A DNA stretch of 64,000 nucleotides, from the NCBI RefSeq assembly GCF_964355755.1, contig NC_092677.1, positions 21,982,101-22,046,100 of the forward strand, written 5' to 3'. Shown here in pieces: positions 36,601 through 48,900 of the stretch (its first letter is position 1; each line of letters opens with the position of its first letter). The stretch comes from Antedon mediterranea (Eukaryota; Echinodermata; Crinoidea; Comatulida; Antedonidae). Below the pieces are notes generated by a model that made no database searches, was not told the DNA's origin, and saw only the letters and a list, made by a program, of their open reading frames with translations. The position numbers were made by a program, and so were the translations under genes.

Positions 36601-37479
36601 TTGGAATTTACACTCGACCAAATGGAAGGTGCATCCAAAAAAAAAAAAATTATATAGTAAACAAAAATTACAATAAAAAAGTCGATGTAGGTCAACATGT
36701 CAAAACAATTCGACTACAGTAACTACCATACCATTGATAAGTATCACTACAGCAGCAGGAAACCCACTGACACCTAAATATACAAACTACAAAAAATAAA
36801 GATATAGAATAAGTTAGGAACGGTATAATTTAAAATGAATTGAGCAACAACAATGTAGACCTAATAATGAGATAGATATCAATCATTTGGTTTAATTGAA
36901 CATTACTCGCTCAGGACAATGATATTTGGTAGGGCCGGATGTGCGCTAAGAAGAGTTATTTCGGTATCAACCTAATTACTGATTGGGTGACCCACTTAAA
37001 CTAATTTGAATACTCAAAATTGTTTCTTGAGTAGGCCTATAATAAAGATGCCTACTTTTAAAAATCTGGATCAACCTATATAATATAATGTATGGTGCAG
37101 TATACTACATTAGTTCGGTAATTAAATTCAACAACTTCAGAATAAAGACAATTATATTTTATTTCCCTGTAAATGAGTAAAACCAGGCCTATATAGGTTT
37201 TATATTGAATGCCTGGTAATCTGCAATATGCAATAGAACGTAAACAAATAAGTTTAATCTTAGCCTAAACCATGCTACTCAGGAAGCATTTGTCACATTT
37301 TTTGAAGTTTGAATTTTTGCTTTCGTGTGTTTAGCGATACCATCACATAGCATTTTTCAACTTGGTGTCCACATTTTTAACACATTTTTCACCCTTTGAA
37401 AAATGACAAGATATGTTTTGACCCTCCAGCCGATTTTGTTAAATTTCAATATTAAACATTCAATCAAGTTAGAAAAATT

Positions 37480-37860
37480 CAACGGGTAACAGTATTTCGG
37501 CACAGAATATACATTTCGTTGATAAGAACTTCATCACACAACTTAAATGTTAATATTAGAGTAAATGATAATTCCTTGAATCTGTCATATGTGCGATCGG
37601 CAACAAATAGAAGACGAGTATCACGTTTGTTTTGTATGTCCGGCTTATAAGGAAACCTTACTGAGTTCTTATTATTAACGTAATTCCTCTTATTCAAAGT
37701 TATCTAAGTTAATAACAAATGTAAATGCTTACGTTTATTTGTATTTATTTGTATAGTTAAATAAGAGAGAGTCAACGTTACTGTTATATATTGTGAATCT
37801 GGGCCCATGGCCTAAAGATAAAATAAAGGCAGGCAGCATTGCCTGGAATGAATATCTTGG
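37480..37860 (+). pseudogene. LINE 3' end, second copy of the 19 kb family
   Basis: Near 37585-37660 two adjacent frames read CAIGNK and EDEYHVCFVCPAYKE, the same C...EDEYH...C motif seen at 19.2 kb, with a frameshift between them. The 3' UTR contains GGGCCCATGGCCTAAAGATA and AATAAAGGCAGG, matching the tail at about 18.96 kb on the other strand. It is a dead 5'-truncated copy about 1 kb downstream of the transporter gene. Confidence 0.65.
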
Positions 37861-38214
37861 CAACCGCTAACTGTATACACTTCATATTTTATTTGTCCTA
37901 ATGGAACATTCTGCAGTAAACATCTCGAAACTATTCATATAATGAATACAATATTTTGTAAACGCTTAAAAACCACAAAAAGCAAAGGCCACTCAGGGTC
38001 TCCACACAAAACTCAGCTTTTTGCTTTGCTAAATGTTTACTATGCCTAGAAAAAAACAAATAACAATAACATGCATATTCTATTTGTCCTGGTAAATGTA
38101 TTTCTGGACTATTTACTGTATATTTCTTATTTTTTATAAATGTATGACTGAATGTGAAAATGATACAAAGGACATGACTTCAGAACTAGACGTTGTTGAA
38201 GTTCACATTATGAA

Positions 38215-38295
38215 AGTAAAAAGAGGACATTTTGTAGTTCTAATAAAATTATTCACTTCCGCAGAACAAAAAACTCCCAAACATAATTATTCCAC
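38215..38295. mobile_element. Fragment of the Kolobok-like MITE
   Basis: GAGGACATTTTGTAGTTCTA and the following ATTCACTTCCGCAGAACAAA resemble 44850-44900 within the half copy of the TTAA MITE. Both ends are lost. Confidence 0.45.
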
Positions 38296-38469
38296 TTAGG
38301 CCTAAATAATAAACAGTTAAATTTAACCAAAGACAAAGAACTTCGGGTTGACGATTTTTTCTAAATCACAGTTTCTCATCAAACTTTTGATCAAAGTGGA
38401 TATGATGTGACATTAACATGGAATAACTATTCAACAAAAAATTGTTTTACAATTATTTTTCAGAGGGAC

Positions 38470-41400
38470 AATTACTCTGTTTTTACGTACAGACATCGAC
38501 CGAATTTTTACGTACTGACATCGACCTCGATTTTACGTACAGACATCGACCCTGATTTTAGGTACAGACATCGACCTAGTTTTGACGAACAGACATCGAC
38601 ACAGTTTTTACGTACAGACAGCGACACCGTTTTACGTACCGATTACGACCCCGATTTTACGTACAGAAATCGACCTAGTTTTTAGGTACAGACATCGACA
38701 CCGATTTTACGTACAGACATCGACCCCGATTTTACGTACAGACATCGACCTAGTTTTTACATACAGACATCGACCCTGATTTTACATACAGGCATCGACC
38801 TAGTTTTGACGTACAGACATCGACCCCGTTTTTACATACACATATACATCGACCTCGATTTTACGTATAGACATCGACCCCGATTTTACGTGCAGACATC
38901 GAACCCGTTTTTACGTACAGGTATCGACAATGATTTTACGTACAGACATCGACCTAGTTTTGAACTACAGACATCGACCACGTTTTTACGTATAGACATC
39001 GACGCTGATTTTACGTACAGACATGTACCTCGATTTTACGTACATACATCGACCACAAATCAACGTAGAGACATCAACCCCGATTTTACGTACAGACATC
39101 GACAATGATTTTACGTACTGACATCGACCTAGTTTTGACCTATATACATCGACCTAGTTTTCACGTAAAGACATCGACCCCGTTTTTACATACAGACATA
39201 GATCTAGTTTTTTACGTACAGAGATCGACCTAGTTTTTACGCAAGACATCGACCCCGATTTAACGTACAGAAATCGACCCCGTCTTTACGTACAGACATC
39301 GACCTAGTTTTTACGTACATACATCGACTCCGTTTAACGTACCAACACCGACCCCGTTTTTACGTACAGACATCGACTCCGTTTTTACGTAAAGATATCG
39401 ACCCTGATTTTACGTACCGACAGCGACCCTGATTTTACGTAAATACATCGACCCCGTTTTGAGGTACAGACATCGACCCGATTTTACGTACAGACATCAA
39501 CCTCGATTTTACGTAAAGACATTGACCCCGATTTGACGTACATACATCGACCCCGATTTTACATACATACATCGACTCCTATTTTACATACAGACAACGA
39601 CCCCGATTTTACGTACAGACATCGACCTAGTTTTGACGTCCAGATATCTACCCCGTTTTGACGTACAGACTTCGACACCAATTTTACGCAAAGACAACGA
39701 CCCTGATTTCACGAAAAGATATCGATCCCGTATTTACGTACAGACATCGATCCCGTATTTACTTACAGACATCGACCTAGTTTCTACGTACAAACATCGA
39801 CCCCGATTTTACGTACTTACATCGACCCCGATTTTACGTACAGACATCGACACCGATTTTACGTACATACATCGACCCGATTTTACGTACAGTCATCGAC
39901 CCAGTTTTTACGTACATACATCAACGTCGATTTTACGTACAGACATTGACCCCGATTTTACGTACATACATCGACCCCGATTTTACATACATACATCGAC
40001 TCCTATTTTACATACAGACAACGACCCCGATTTTACGTACAGATATCGACCTAGTTTTGACGTACAGATATCTACCCCGTTTTGACGTACAGACATCGAC
40101 ACCAATTTTACGCAAAGACAACGACCGACCCCGATTTCACGAATAGACATCGATCCCGTATTTACGTGCAGACATCGATCCCGTATTTACTTACAGACAT
40201 TGACCTTGTTTCTACGTACAAACATCGACCCTGATTTAAGGTACATATATCGATCCCGATTTTACGTACATACATCGACTCCGATTTTACGTACATACAT
40301 TGACCCGATTTTACATACATACATCGACCCTGATTTTACGTACTGACATCGACCCCAATTTTACGTACATACATCGACCCGATTTTACGGACAGTCATCG
40401 ACCCAGTTTTTACGTACAGACATCGACCCCGATTTTCCGTACAGGTATCGACTCCGATTTAACGTACAAACATCGATCCCGATTTTATGTATACATATCG
40501 ACCCCGATTTTACGTACAGACATCGACCCCGATTTTACGTACAGATATCGACCCCAATTTTACGTACGGACATCGACCCCGATTTTACGTACAGACATCG
40601 ACCCCGATTTTACATATAGACATCGACCTAGTTTTTACGTAAAGACATCCACCCTGATTTTACATACAGACATCGACCTAGTTTTGACGTACAGACATCG
40701 ACCCCGTTTTTAAATACATATATCGACTCCGTTTTTACGTACAGACATCGACCTAGTTTCTACGTACCGACATCAACCTCGATTTTACGTACAGACATTG
40801 ACCCCGATTTTACGTACATACATGGACCTCGATTTTAGGTACAGACATAGACCCCGATTTTACGTACCGACATCGACCTCGATTTTACGTGCAGACATCG
40901 ATCCCAATTTTACGTACAGACATCGACCTAGCTTTGAACTACAGACATCGACTGCGTTTTTACGTACATACATCGACCCCGATTTTACGTACAGATATCG
41001 ACCCAGTTTTTTCGTACAGACATCGATCCCATTTTTACGTACAGACATCGACCTAGTTTTGACGTACAGACATCGACCCCGTCTTTACATACAGACATCG
41101 ATCTTGTTTTTTACGTACAGAGATCGACCTAGTTTTTACGTACCGACATCGACCCCTCATTTTACGTACAGACAGTGACCCCGATTTTACATCGACCTAG
41201 TTTTGACGGACATATATCGACCCCGTTTTGACGTACAGACATCGACACCGATTTTACGCAAGACGTCGACCCCGATTTGACGTACAGACATCGACCCCGT
41301 ATTGACGTACAGACATCGACCTAGTTTTTACGTACATACATCGACTCCGTTTAACGTACCGACATCGACCCCGTTTTTACGTACAGACATCGACTCCGTT

Positions 41401-41740
41401 CTTACGTAAAGACATCGACCCCGATTTTACATCGACCTAGTTTTGACGGACATATATCGACCCAGTTTTGACGTAAAGACATCGACACCGATTTTACGCA
41501 AGACGTCGACCCCGATTTGACGTACAGACATCGACCCCGTATTTACGTACAGACATCGACCTAGTTTTTACGTACATACATCGACTCCGTTTAACGTACC
41601 GACATCGACCCCGTTTTTACGTACAGACATCGACTCCGTTCTTACGTAAAGACATCGACCCCGACTTTACGTACAGACAGCGACTCCGATTTTACGTACA
41701 GGCATCGACACCGATTTTACGCAAAGACAACGACCCCGAT
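38470..41740 (+). repeat. Satellite C (25-bp unit), left block
   Basis: About 130 tandem units of 25 bp with core TTTTACGTACAGACATCGAC and five variable bases, mostly of CCCGA, CTAGT or CCCGT type. Unit length is very constant; most variation is at CpG (ACGTAC to ACATAC, ATCGAC to ATCAAC or ATTGAC). Frames of up to 150 codons here are artefacts of a stop-free unit. The same satellite resumes at 54.09 kb. Confidence 0.95.
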
Positions 41741-43258
41741 TTCTTACACAAAACATCAAAGTGTACAGAATAGCTTTAAATCGCATTTGGAGACGTTTTA
41801 GACCATTTTGTGATTTTCGAAAATACATGTTAACATAAAAACATCAAAGTGTACAGAATAGCTTCAAATCGCATTTGGAGACGTTTTAGACCATTTTGTG
41901 CATTTCGATGAAACTTGGTTACACAAAAACATCAAAATGCTTAAAATCACATTAGAAACCGTTTTAGACCATTTTGAGCATTTCGATAAAACTTTTCACA
42001 CAAAAACATCAAAGTGAACAAAATAGCTTAATATGGTATTTAAAAACGTTTTAGATCATTTTAAGCACTTCGACAAAACTTTTTCACACAAAACATCAAA
42101 GTGTACAGAATAGCTTCAAATCGCAAATGGAGACGTTTTAGACCATTTTGTGCATTTCGAAAAAACTTGGTTACACAAAAACATCAAAGTGCTTAAAATC
42201 ACATTAGAAACCGTTTTAGACCATTTTGAGCATTTCGATAAAACTTTTCACACAAAAACATCAAAGAGCACAAAATAGCTTAATATCGTATTTAAAAACG
42301 TTTTAGACCATTTTGAGCATTTCGACTAAACTTTTTCACACAAAACATCAAAGTGTACAGAATAGCTTAAAATCGCATTTGGAGACGTTTTAGACAATTT
42401 TGTGATTTTCGAAAAAACTTGTTAACATAAAAACACCAAAGTGCTAAGAATAGCTTCAAATCGCCATTTTGAGCATTTCGATAAAACTTTTCACACAAAA
42501 ACATGAAAGTGCACAAAATAGCTTAATATGGTATTTAAAAACGTTTTAGATCATTTTAAGCATTTCGACAAAACTTTTTCACACAAAACATCAAAGTGTA
42601 CAGAATAGCTTCAAATCGCATTTGGAGACGTTTTAGACCATTTTGTGCATTTCGAAAAACTTGTTAACATAAAAACACCAAAGTGCTTAGAATAGCTTCA
42701 AATCGCATTTGGAGACGTCTTAGACCATTTTGTGCATTTCGATGAAACTTGGTTACACAAAAACATCAAAGTGCTTAAAATCACATTAGAAACCGTTTTA
42801 GACCATTTTGAGCATTTCGATAAAACTTTTCACACAAAAACATCAAAGAGCACAAAATAGCTTAATATGGTATTTGAAAACGTTTTAGACCATTTTGAGC
42901 ATTTCAATAAAATTTTTTCACACAAAACATCAAAGTGTACAGAATAGATTCAAATCGCATTTGAAGACGTTTTAGACCATTTTGTGCATTTCGAAAAAAA
43001 CTTGTTAACATAAAAACACCAAAGTGCATAGAATAGCTTCAAATAGCATTTGGAGACGTTTTAGACCATTTTGTGGTTTTCGAAAGAACTTGTTAACATA
43101 AAAACACCAAAGTGCTAAGGATACCTTCAAATCGCATTTGGAGACGTTTTAGACAGTTTTGTGCATTTCGATGAAACTTGGTTACACAAAAACATCAAAG
43201 TGCTAAAATCACATTAGAAACCGTTTTAGACCATTTTGAGCATTTTGATGAAACTTTT
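41741..43258 (+). repeat. Satellite A (80-88-bp unit)
   Basis: About eighteen units sharing GACGTTTTAGACCATTTTG, CATTTCGA-AAAACTT and ACACAAAAACATCAAAGTG. Spacing between successive cores is 79-88 bp. Two or three unit types (CGCATTTGGAGACG, CACATTAGAAACCG, GGTATTTAAAAACG) alternate, so a higher-order repeat is likely. Confidence 0.9.
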
Positions 43259-44016
43259 CACATAATAATTTTTTAATTTTATAGAATGGAAATTTTGACC
43301 ATTTTTAGAAAAAAAATCCTATGGTCCCCCGCAGCAATATTTTCAAAAAATCGCCAAATTTCGACCCTTTTATTTTTTGACATAACTAGATACGATGGCT
43401 TGTTGAACCCACAAATGTAAAAACGCCTACAAATGTGAAAACAACCACAAATGTGAAAACGCATCACCCACAAATGTGAAAACAACCACAAATGTGAAAA
43501 CGCATCACCCACAAATGTGAAAACAACCACAAATGTGAAAACGCATCAACCACAAATGTAATAAACAGCGCCCACAAATGTGAAAACGATCATCGCCCAC
43601 AAATGTGATAACGCCCACAAATGTAAAAAAAAAAGAGAATTTTTCGGCCACAAAATGTAAAAAAAAAAAATCAGATGAAATTTAATTCTAGACTCAAACA
43701 ATTTTGATCGAGGTACTACATTATATCATGATTGTATTGAGTTGTTTCAATAATTGTTTGTTCACGATACGTCTGTTAAGGCCTGTGCACACCGAACGCG
43801 AAGCCGCGAAGCGTCATGCGTCACGCGTCATTCGACGGATCGCTTTGAAAGTTGAATTGTCATGCGTCTATTAGTTTTTCTTGTCGGTTCCCACTAAACG
43901 CGTCACGATGTGCTGATTCGTCGCGATTGCTAGGCCTAGGAGATAGTGGGTTGGCCAACACAATGCTACATTTAAAATAATCAGAGAAGATGACTGAAGT
44001 ATTTCCTATGTAAGTT

Positions 44017-44065
44017 TAACCAGAGAAGAGTTAAATTAAAATGTAATTTAACTCTTCCCTGGTTA
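44017..44065. repeat. Perfect-stem hairpin inside the Harbinger-type element
   Basis: TAACCAGAGAAGAGTTAAAT and its complement form a 22-bp stem with one mismatch and a loop of about 5 bases. Confidence 0.7.
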
Positions 44066-44778
44066 CACCAATCACAGTGTTTGGTTTTGGTGGGAAAATG
44101 TTATCCTTTTCCAAATCCTGAAATGTGCATGATTGTATGTATATATCACAAGGACAGAAGAACATGTATCCAATATCAATACAGTTACAAGAATTAAAGC
44201 ATTTATTGCATGTTGATTACACGTACATGTGATCTGCTGACTGTGTTTATTAGGGGTGTTACAAATATCTTTCAACAGAGGTTATTATAACCATATAAAA
44301 CATTTCATATAAACACGAACTGGGAATCTTCCTGGGCCTATATATTAATGTAAAGTTTTCACATTCATTTTCTAATTATTATTAAATATTATATTATTCA
44401 TGACAAAACATACAGTTTTTTTCTCATTTGATTAAATGTAATAAATATCCCAAACTCATATTTACACTGTATATTATCTTATGACTTTTTCACATAAATA
44501 CACTTATTGAAATAGTGAATCATTGTTTTTAAAGGTATCATTAAATATCAACCAGATTTTCTTTTTTACTACTCCTGAATACTTTCGCAAAATAATATCA
44601 AAATAATAAATTTAAAATGTATCATCCCAAACAAAATGAAAATTGAAGAAATATTATTATTGTTAAAAGTGAATAACTAACCCTAAAGTGTTATACTGTA
44701 TTACACACAGCGAAAATGTTTTAAATTATATTTTCAGGAAGACAATATATCTTGTCCAAAAAATGACACTAAACTTAA

Positions 44779-44962
44779 AGATGTATTGTCCCATAGAATC
44801 ATAAAAAATGAAGATGATTAAAATCAAATTTGAATAGGACATTTTGTAGTTTTAACAAAGTTAATCACTTACATAGAAAAAAAACCCAAAAAACTTATGT
44901 TTTCACTTATAAAATGAAAAAAAATCCATTAGCTCGCAGCCAATTTGACTATTTTTTTTAGT
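44779..44962. mobile_element. Half copy of the TTAA MITE
   Basis: TTAA (44775-44778) precedes AGATGTATTGTCCC. The body matches the complement of the right half of the copy at 32823-33155 (AGTTAATCACTTACATAG, TTTTCACTTATAAAATGA, GCAGCCAATTTGACT). The other end is missing. Confidence 0.6.
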
Positions 44963-45062
44963 ATTGGAGTATAACAAAACATATACATATATTTCCATGT
45001 GTTCTCTATTGCTAAAAAAAGACATTCAGTTCAGCTTTCCTTCTATAACCACTTAATAAATA

Positions 45063-45101
45063 CTAGTTACAGTCCAATTCCTCCTTAATCTCTTCCATTT
45101 T
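45063..45101 (-). CDS. Terminal exon of the Harbinger-borne MADF/BESS-like gene
   Basis: On the minus strand the acceptor TTTTTTTTATAG precedes AAAATGGAAGAGATTAAGG at 45101. In phase with the preceding exon it reads KMEEIKEELDCN and then TAG at 45065-45063. It continues the helical, charged C-terminus of the BESS-like segment. Confidence 0.5.
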   Translation of the reverse strand, partial: KMEEIKEELDCN

Positions 45102-45225
45102 CTATAAAAAAAAAATGAAACAAGTATTAAAAAATTGCTATAGTAAGGCATATTGCTCAAATCATTTTTTCTGGCCAATGTATGTCACCAACTGACATAC
45201 CCATTTGAAAAAAGTCTATACAAAC

Positions 45226-45390
45226 CTGTATCAGCCTCATAATTGCCAGTCCACGTTTTTGAGGAGCAATTGCTCTTAATTCCATGGCAATAATATACTG
45301 GCCGCTTAAACTACTAGCTTGGTCATTGGTGGAGTTTGTAACGCTGGTATAGCCTGAAGGATCCCATTTATCAATGTTCATCTAATTGAC
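45226..45390 (-). CDS. BESS-like exon of the Harbinger-borne gene
   Basis: The exon has a long pyrimidine tract and acceptor (ending at 45391), an ATG at 45381 directly preceded by an in-frame TAG, and a CAG/GTTTG donor at 45226/45225. It encodes 52 residues, including SLSGQYIIAMELRAIAPQKR followed by LAIMRLIQ. A Phe/Tyr-x(3-5)-ELR-x-hydrophobic-x-Pro-Q-(R/K) pattern before a short helix resembles the BESS-type C-terminal motif of MADF proteins. The next exon (45101-45063) joins in phase 0. The resulting frame would be 64 residues, too short for the family, so this is probably the tail of a longer, now broken gene. Confidence 0.5.
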
Positions 45391-45399
45391 CTAAAAAAA

Positions 45400-45765
45400 A
45401 AAAAAAACAACAGTATTTATGTATTAATATTACTACTACTAGGCCTATCCTAGCCTTACAACACTAAATCAACTAAATATTAGGCCTATAAATATTAATT
45501 AATAATAATAAGTAGGCTAGGCCTAGCTAGGCCTAGAGTAGTACTGTACTCATATTTAGTAGTAGGCTTAACCTAGGCTAGGCCTGGCCTAGCACATAGT
45601 AGACTAGTAGGGATTAGTAAGTATTATGTAGGCCTATAAGTACTACTTGGCATGGCCTAGCCTACTAGGGTATATGTAGCCTAGGCTAGGTAGGCCTAGC
45701 TAGGCCCTAGTATTGCCTAAACCTAGGTAGGCCTTAGGCCTAGCTAGGCTAGAAATAGGCTTGTC
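45400..45765. repeat. AGGCCTA-rich low-complexity segment
   Basis: TAGGCCTA/CTAGGCCTAG recurs more than fifteen times in 360 bp, on both strands since it is palindromic. It fills the interval between the MADF and BESS-like exons. The same heptamer is scattered through the whole window. Confidence 0.75.
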
Positions 45766-45774
45766 AACTCACTT

Positions 45775-45959
45775 TACAAATTGATCTCTGACGCGTTTTA
45801 GGCCTAGTTTTTCTGGCATTCTTCTACACAGATGTTTGTCTGAAATTATTGTCTTCATGCATTAATCCTTATGTTTCTGTCTGTGTATGATTTACTTCCC
45901 TTATCGTAAAGACAAGAAGGGTAAGTATTTCCATAAAGACCTCGCTCGTCAGCCACCAT
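45775..45959 (-). pseudogene. Decayed MADF-domain exon in the Harbinger-type element
   Basis: From the ATG at 45959 the minus strand encodes MVADERGLYGNTYPSCLYDK and then GSKSYTDRNIRINA. The pattern YPxLYDKxSKxYxDRNxRxNA is the start of the MADF DNA-binding domain. A TGA at 45857-45855 falls exactly where the domain's next residue, an invariant tryptophan, is expected. In another frame the remainder is still legible (ISDKHLC ... LGLKRV-RDQF), so a frameshift has also occurred. MADF or Myb-like proteins accompany transposases in PIF/Harbinger elements. Confidence 0.65.
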
Positions 45960-48900
45960 TTTTTTGCCGTCGGTGTCGTCGATGAGAGATATTCCTGACT
46001 TCTGATTGGTTGACGAACGCAAACCGCGCTCGCGACGCCTCAAAAAGTTGACCAAGGTTCAACTTTTGAAAATTTGCGTGCGAAGCCTTCGCTGCTGTCG
46101 TTTTCAACGCGTTGAAGTTGAAATTCGACTATCGTACACTGTTCGCTTGTATGTTCACACTGGAAGCGTCCGTCGCCTGCCGCGTGCGTCACTTTTTAAC
46201 GCGAAATTCGCGGCTTCGCGTTCGGTGTGCACAGGCCTTTAGGGTCGTGGTTAACGCGTTGGATTATTATAATTTGCTGCTCATGCACGCGATATTTGCA
46301 CGTAAACTCGTTTGTTTAATGAACGTAATAGTTCAAGACGATATTTGTTATTTGCTGCGCGCGTGCACGATACTTCAAGGTCAAGGCCATGTTATATCAT
46401 TGTTGCTTCTACTGTGTGGTTGTTGGCTTACTATTATGTACGTATAGTATGTTCGATATTTTTTTTTTTGCGCGCACACGATACAACAAGGTCAAGGTTA
46501 AATTGCTACTTGTATGTAGTGTGTGGTTATTAACTCGTTGGCTTACTGTTATGACTTCTAATGCTCATACAGTGTTATATGCATCTCCAATCAAGTGTAA
46601 GCCTACTATTAGTAGATAACATTATTTAATCGCATTGCAACTCAAATATTTTGTTAGGTAATTCATGAAGCCAGTTTGTTCCTCATTAACAATACCGTTA
46701 TACCTTGTACGTTGACTTATTTACTTATAATTATATTATACATAAAAATTGTCGAATATACGTTTGATAGTAAATCAGTTAAATTGTAATGCATTCAATA
46801 GGTAATATTATTCTCCGTATATCTTTATAATTATCCTCTAAAAATAGATATACAAATTAAACAATAAGCATCAGATTAAACCACGAATGTAAATAGTAGT
46901 AGGCCTATAGTAGGAAGTTTTGTCCATTAGTATAATTGTTATAGATTTCATAGTATGTTTTATAGAATACATGTTCGTGACAAGTTTGATACTATCGTAT
47001 CGTGTATTATGTTTGGTTGGATATTGGTGTTATGGTATTATTCTATGTTACAATTTGTTTATCGCTCTAAAATAAAGAAATATTCTTTTATTAGTTGTTC
47101 TTGCTCTAGCTCTTGTATTATTATCTTGTGGTTATAGTTTTGTAAAAAAATTGAACATTAGGAACTACTGCAACAACTGAACGACGAGTATAGCATTGAT
47201 CTTGTAGTATCGTGTACACCGAGCATCGACTTGGAGCTATAATACGTACATAATACTAATATAGTAAGCCCAACTGCACTTCAAGCAGCAATGATATATG
47301 ACCTTGTAGTATCGTGTACGCGCCCAAAAACATCGAATCGAGCATCGACTTGGAACTATACGTACATAACAGTAAGCCAACGAGTTAATAACCAACAATG
47401 ATATAACATGGCCTTGACCTTGAAGTATCGTGCACGCGCGCAGCAAATAACAAATATTATTGTCTTGAACTATTACGTTCATTAAACAAACGAGTTAACG
47501 TGCAAATATCGCGCGCACGAGCAGCAAATGATAATAATCCAACGTGTTAACGACGACCCTAACAGACGTATCGTGAACAAACAACTCAATACAATCATGA
47601 TATAATGTTTGTCTGAATCTAGCATTAAATTTTATCTGATTTTTTTACATTTGTGGGCGAAAAAGTCTCTCTTGTTTTTACATTTGTGGGCGTTATCACA
47701 TTTGTGGGCGATGATCGTTTTCACATTTGTGGGCGCTGTTTTCACATTTGTGGTTGATGCGTTTTCACATTTGTGGTTGTTTTCACATTTGTGGGTGATG
47801 CGTTTTCACATTTGTGGTTGTTTTCACATTTGTGGGTGATGCGTTTTCACATTTGTGGTTGTTTTCACATTTGTGGGCGTTTTCACATTTGTGGGTTCAA
47901 CATGGCTCTATAAGATGATGCTAACCCAATATATTTGCATAAATGCCAATATTATAGCATAATTATTGAATTTTAAAAAGTTGAAATTTTGACAATTTTT
48001 CGAAAAAATTCCTTCCGCAGGGAAATTTTCGCAAAAATGGCCAAATTTCAAACCTTTTATTTTTTGACATAACTAGTTACTATGGCTCTATAAAATAATG
48101 TTAGCACAATATATTTGCAAAAATGGCAATATTATAGCATAATTTTTGAATTTTAAAAAGTGGAAATTGTTTCCATTTTTCAATAAAATTCCACTGGTCC
48201 CCCGCAGAAAAAATTTTCGAAAATTGCCGAATTTCGACACTTTTATATTTTGATGTAACTAGTTACTATGGCTCTATAAGATGATGTCAACACAATATAT
48301 GTGCATAAATGGCAATATTACAGCATAATTATTGAATTTTAAAAAGTGGAAAATTTTTCCATTTTTCGACTCTTTTGTTTTTTTACATAACTAATTACGA
48401 TGGCTCTATAAGATGATGTTAACACAACAAAAAGTGGAAATTTTGGCAATTTTTCGAAAAAATTCCTATGGTCCCCCGCAGCTAAATTTTCAAAAATTTG
48501 CCAAATTTCGCCCTTTTATTTTTTGACATAACTAGTTACTATGGCTCTATAAGATGATGTTAGCACAATATATTTGCATAAATGCCAATATAATAGCATA
48601 ATTATTGAATTTTAAACAATATAAATTTTGACCATTTTTCGAAAAAAAAATCCTATGGTCCCCCGCAGCGAAATTTTCCAAAAATTGCTAAATTTCGACC
48701 GTTTTATTTGTTGACATAACTAGTTACGATGGCTCTATAAGATGATGCTAACACAATATATTTGCATAAATGCCAATATAATAGCATAATTATTGAATTT
48801 TAAAAAGAGGAAATTTTGGACATTTTTCGAAAAAATTCCTATGGTCCCCCGCAGGGAAATTTTCGCAAAAATGGAAAAATTTCAAACCTTTTATTTTTTT

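Larger units (their letters stand above)
43779..46238. mobile_element. PIF/Harbinger-type element nested in FB-1
   Basis: Both ends are AGGCCTGTGCACACCGAACG in inverted orientation, perfect over 32 bp. TTA flanks both sides (43776-43778 and 46239-46241). The second foldback copy has the uninterrupted site, GTCTGTTAGGGTCG near 50156, proving the boundary. A 3-bp TTA/TAA duplication with GGCC-type ends is characteristic of PIF/Harbinger. No DDE transposase is visible. The interior carries remnants of a minus-strand MADF/BESS-like gene. Confidence 0.85.
43401..47902. mobile_element. Foldback element FB-1 inside satellite B
   Basis: Starts TGTTGAACCCACAAATG and ends in the complement, CATTTGTGGGTTCAACA. 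TGGCT flanks both sides (43396-43400 and 47903-47907); joining the flanks restores an intact satellite B unit. The outer arms (about 230 bp) are tandem CACAAATGTGAAAAC-type units of about 15 bp. Then comes a stretch shared by both arms, with TCACGATACGTCTGTTA, and tandem units of about 100-130 bp containing CACGATAC-ACAAGGTCAAGG and CGATGTTCGAT. The centre (about 46.62-47.16 kb) is unique AT-rich DNA with no recognised gene. The left arm is split by a 2460-bp Harbinger-type element, so the original length was about 2.04 kb. Confidence 0.88.

Noticed and set aside
47609-47839. Open frame rich in FTFVG/FSHLW as a membrane protein
   Set aside because: It is the translation of the CACAAATGTGAAAAC arm repeats of the foldback elements; equivalent frames occur in each of the four arms.
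43401-47902. FB-1 as an LTR retrotransposon, because of TG...CA ends and 5-bp duplications
   Set aside because: The terminal repeats are inverted, not direct, and no gag/pol or primer-binding site is visible.
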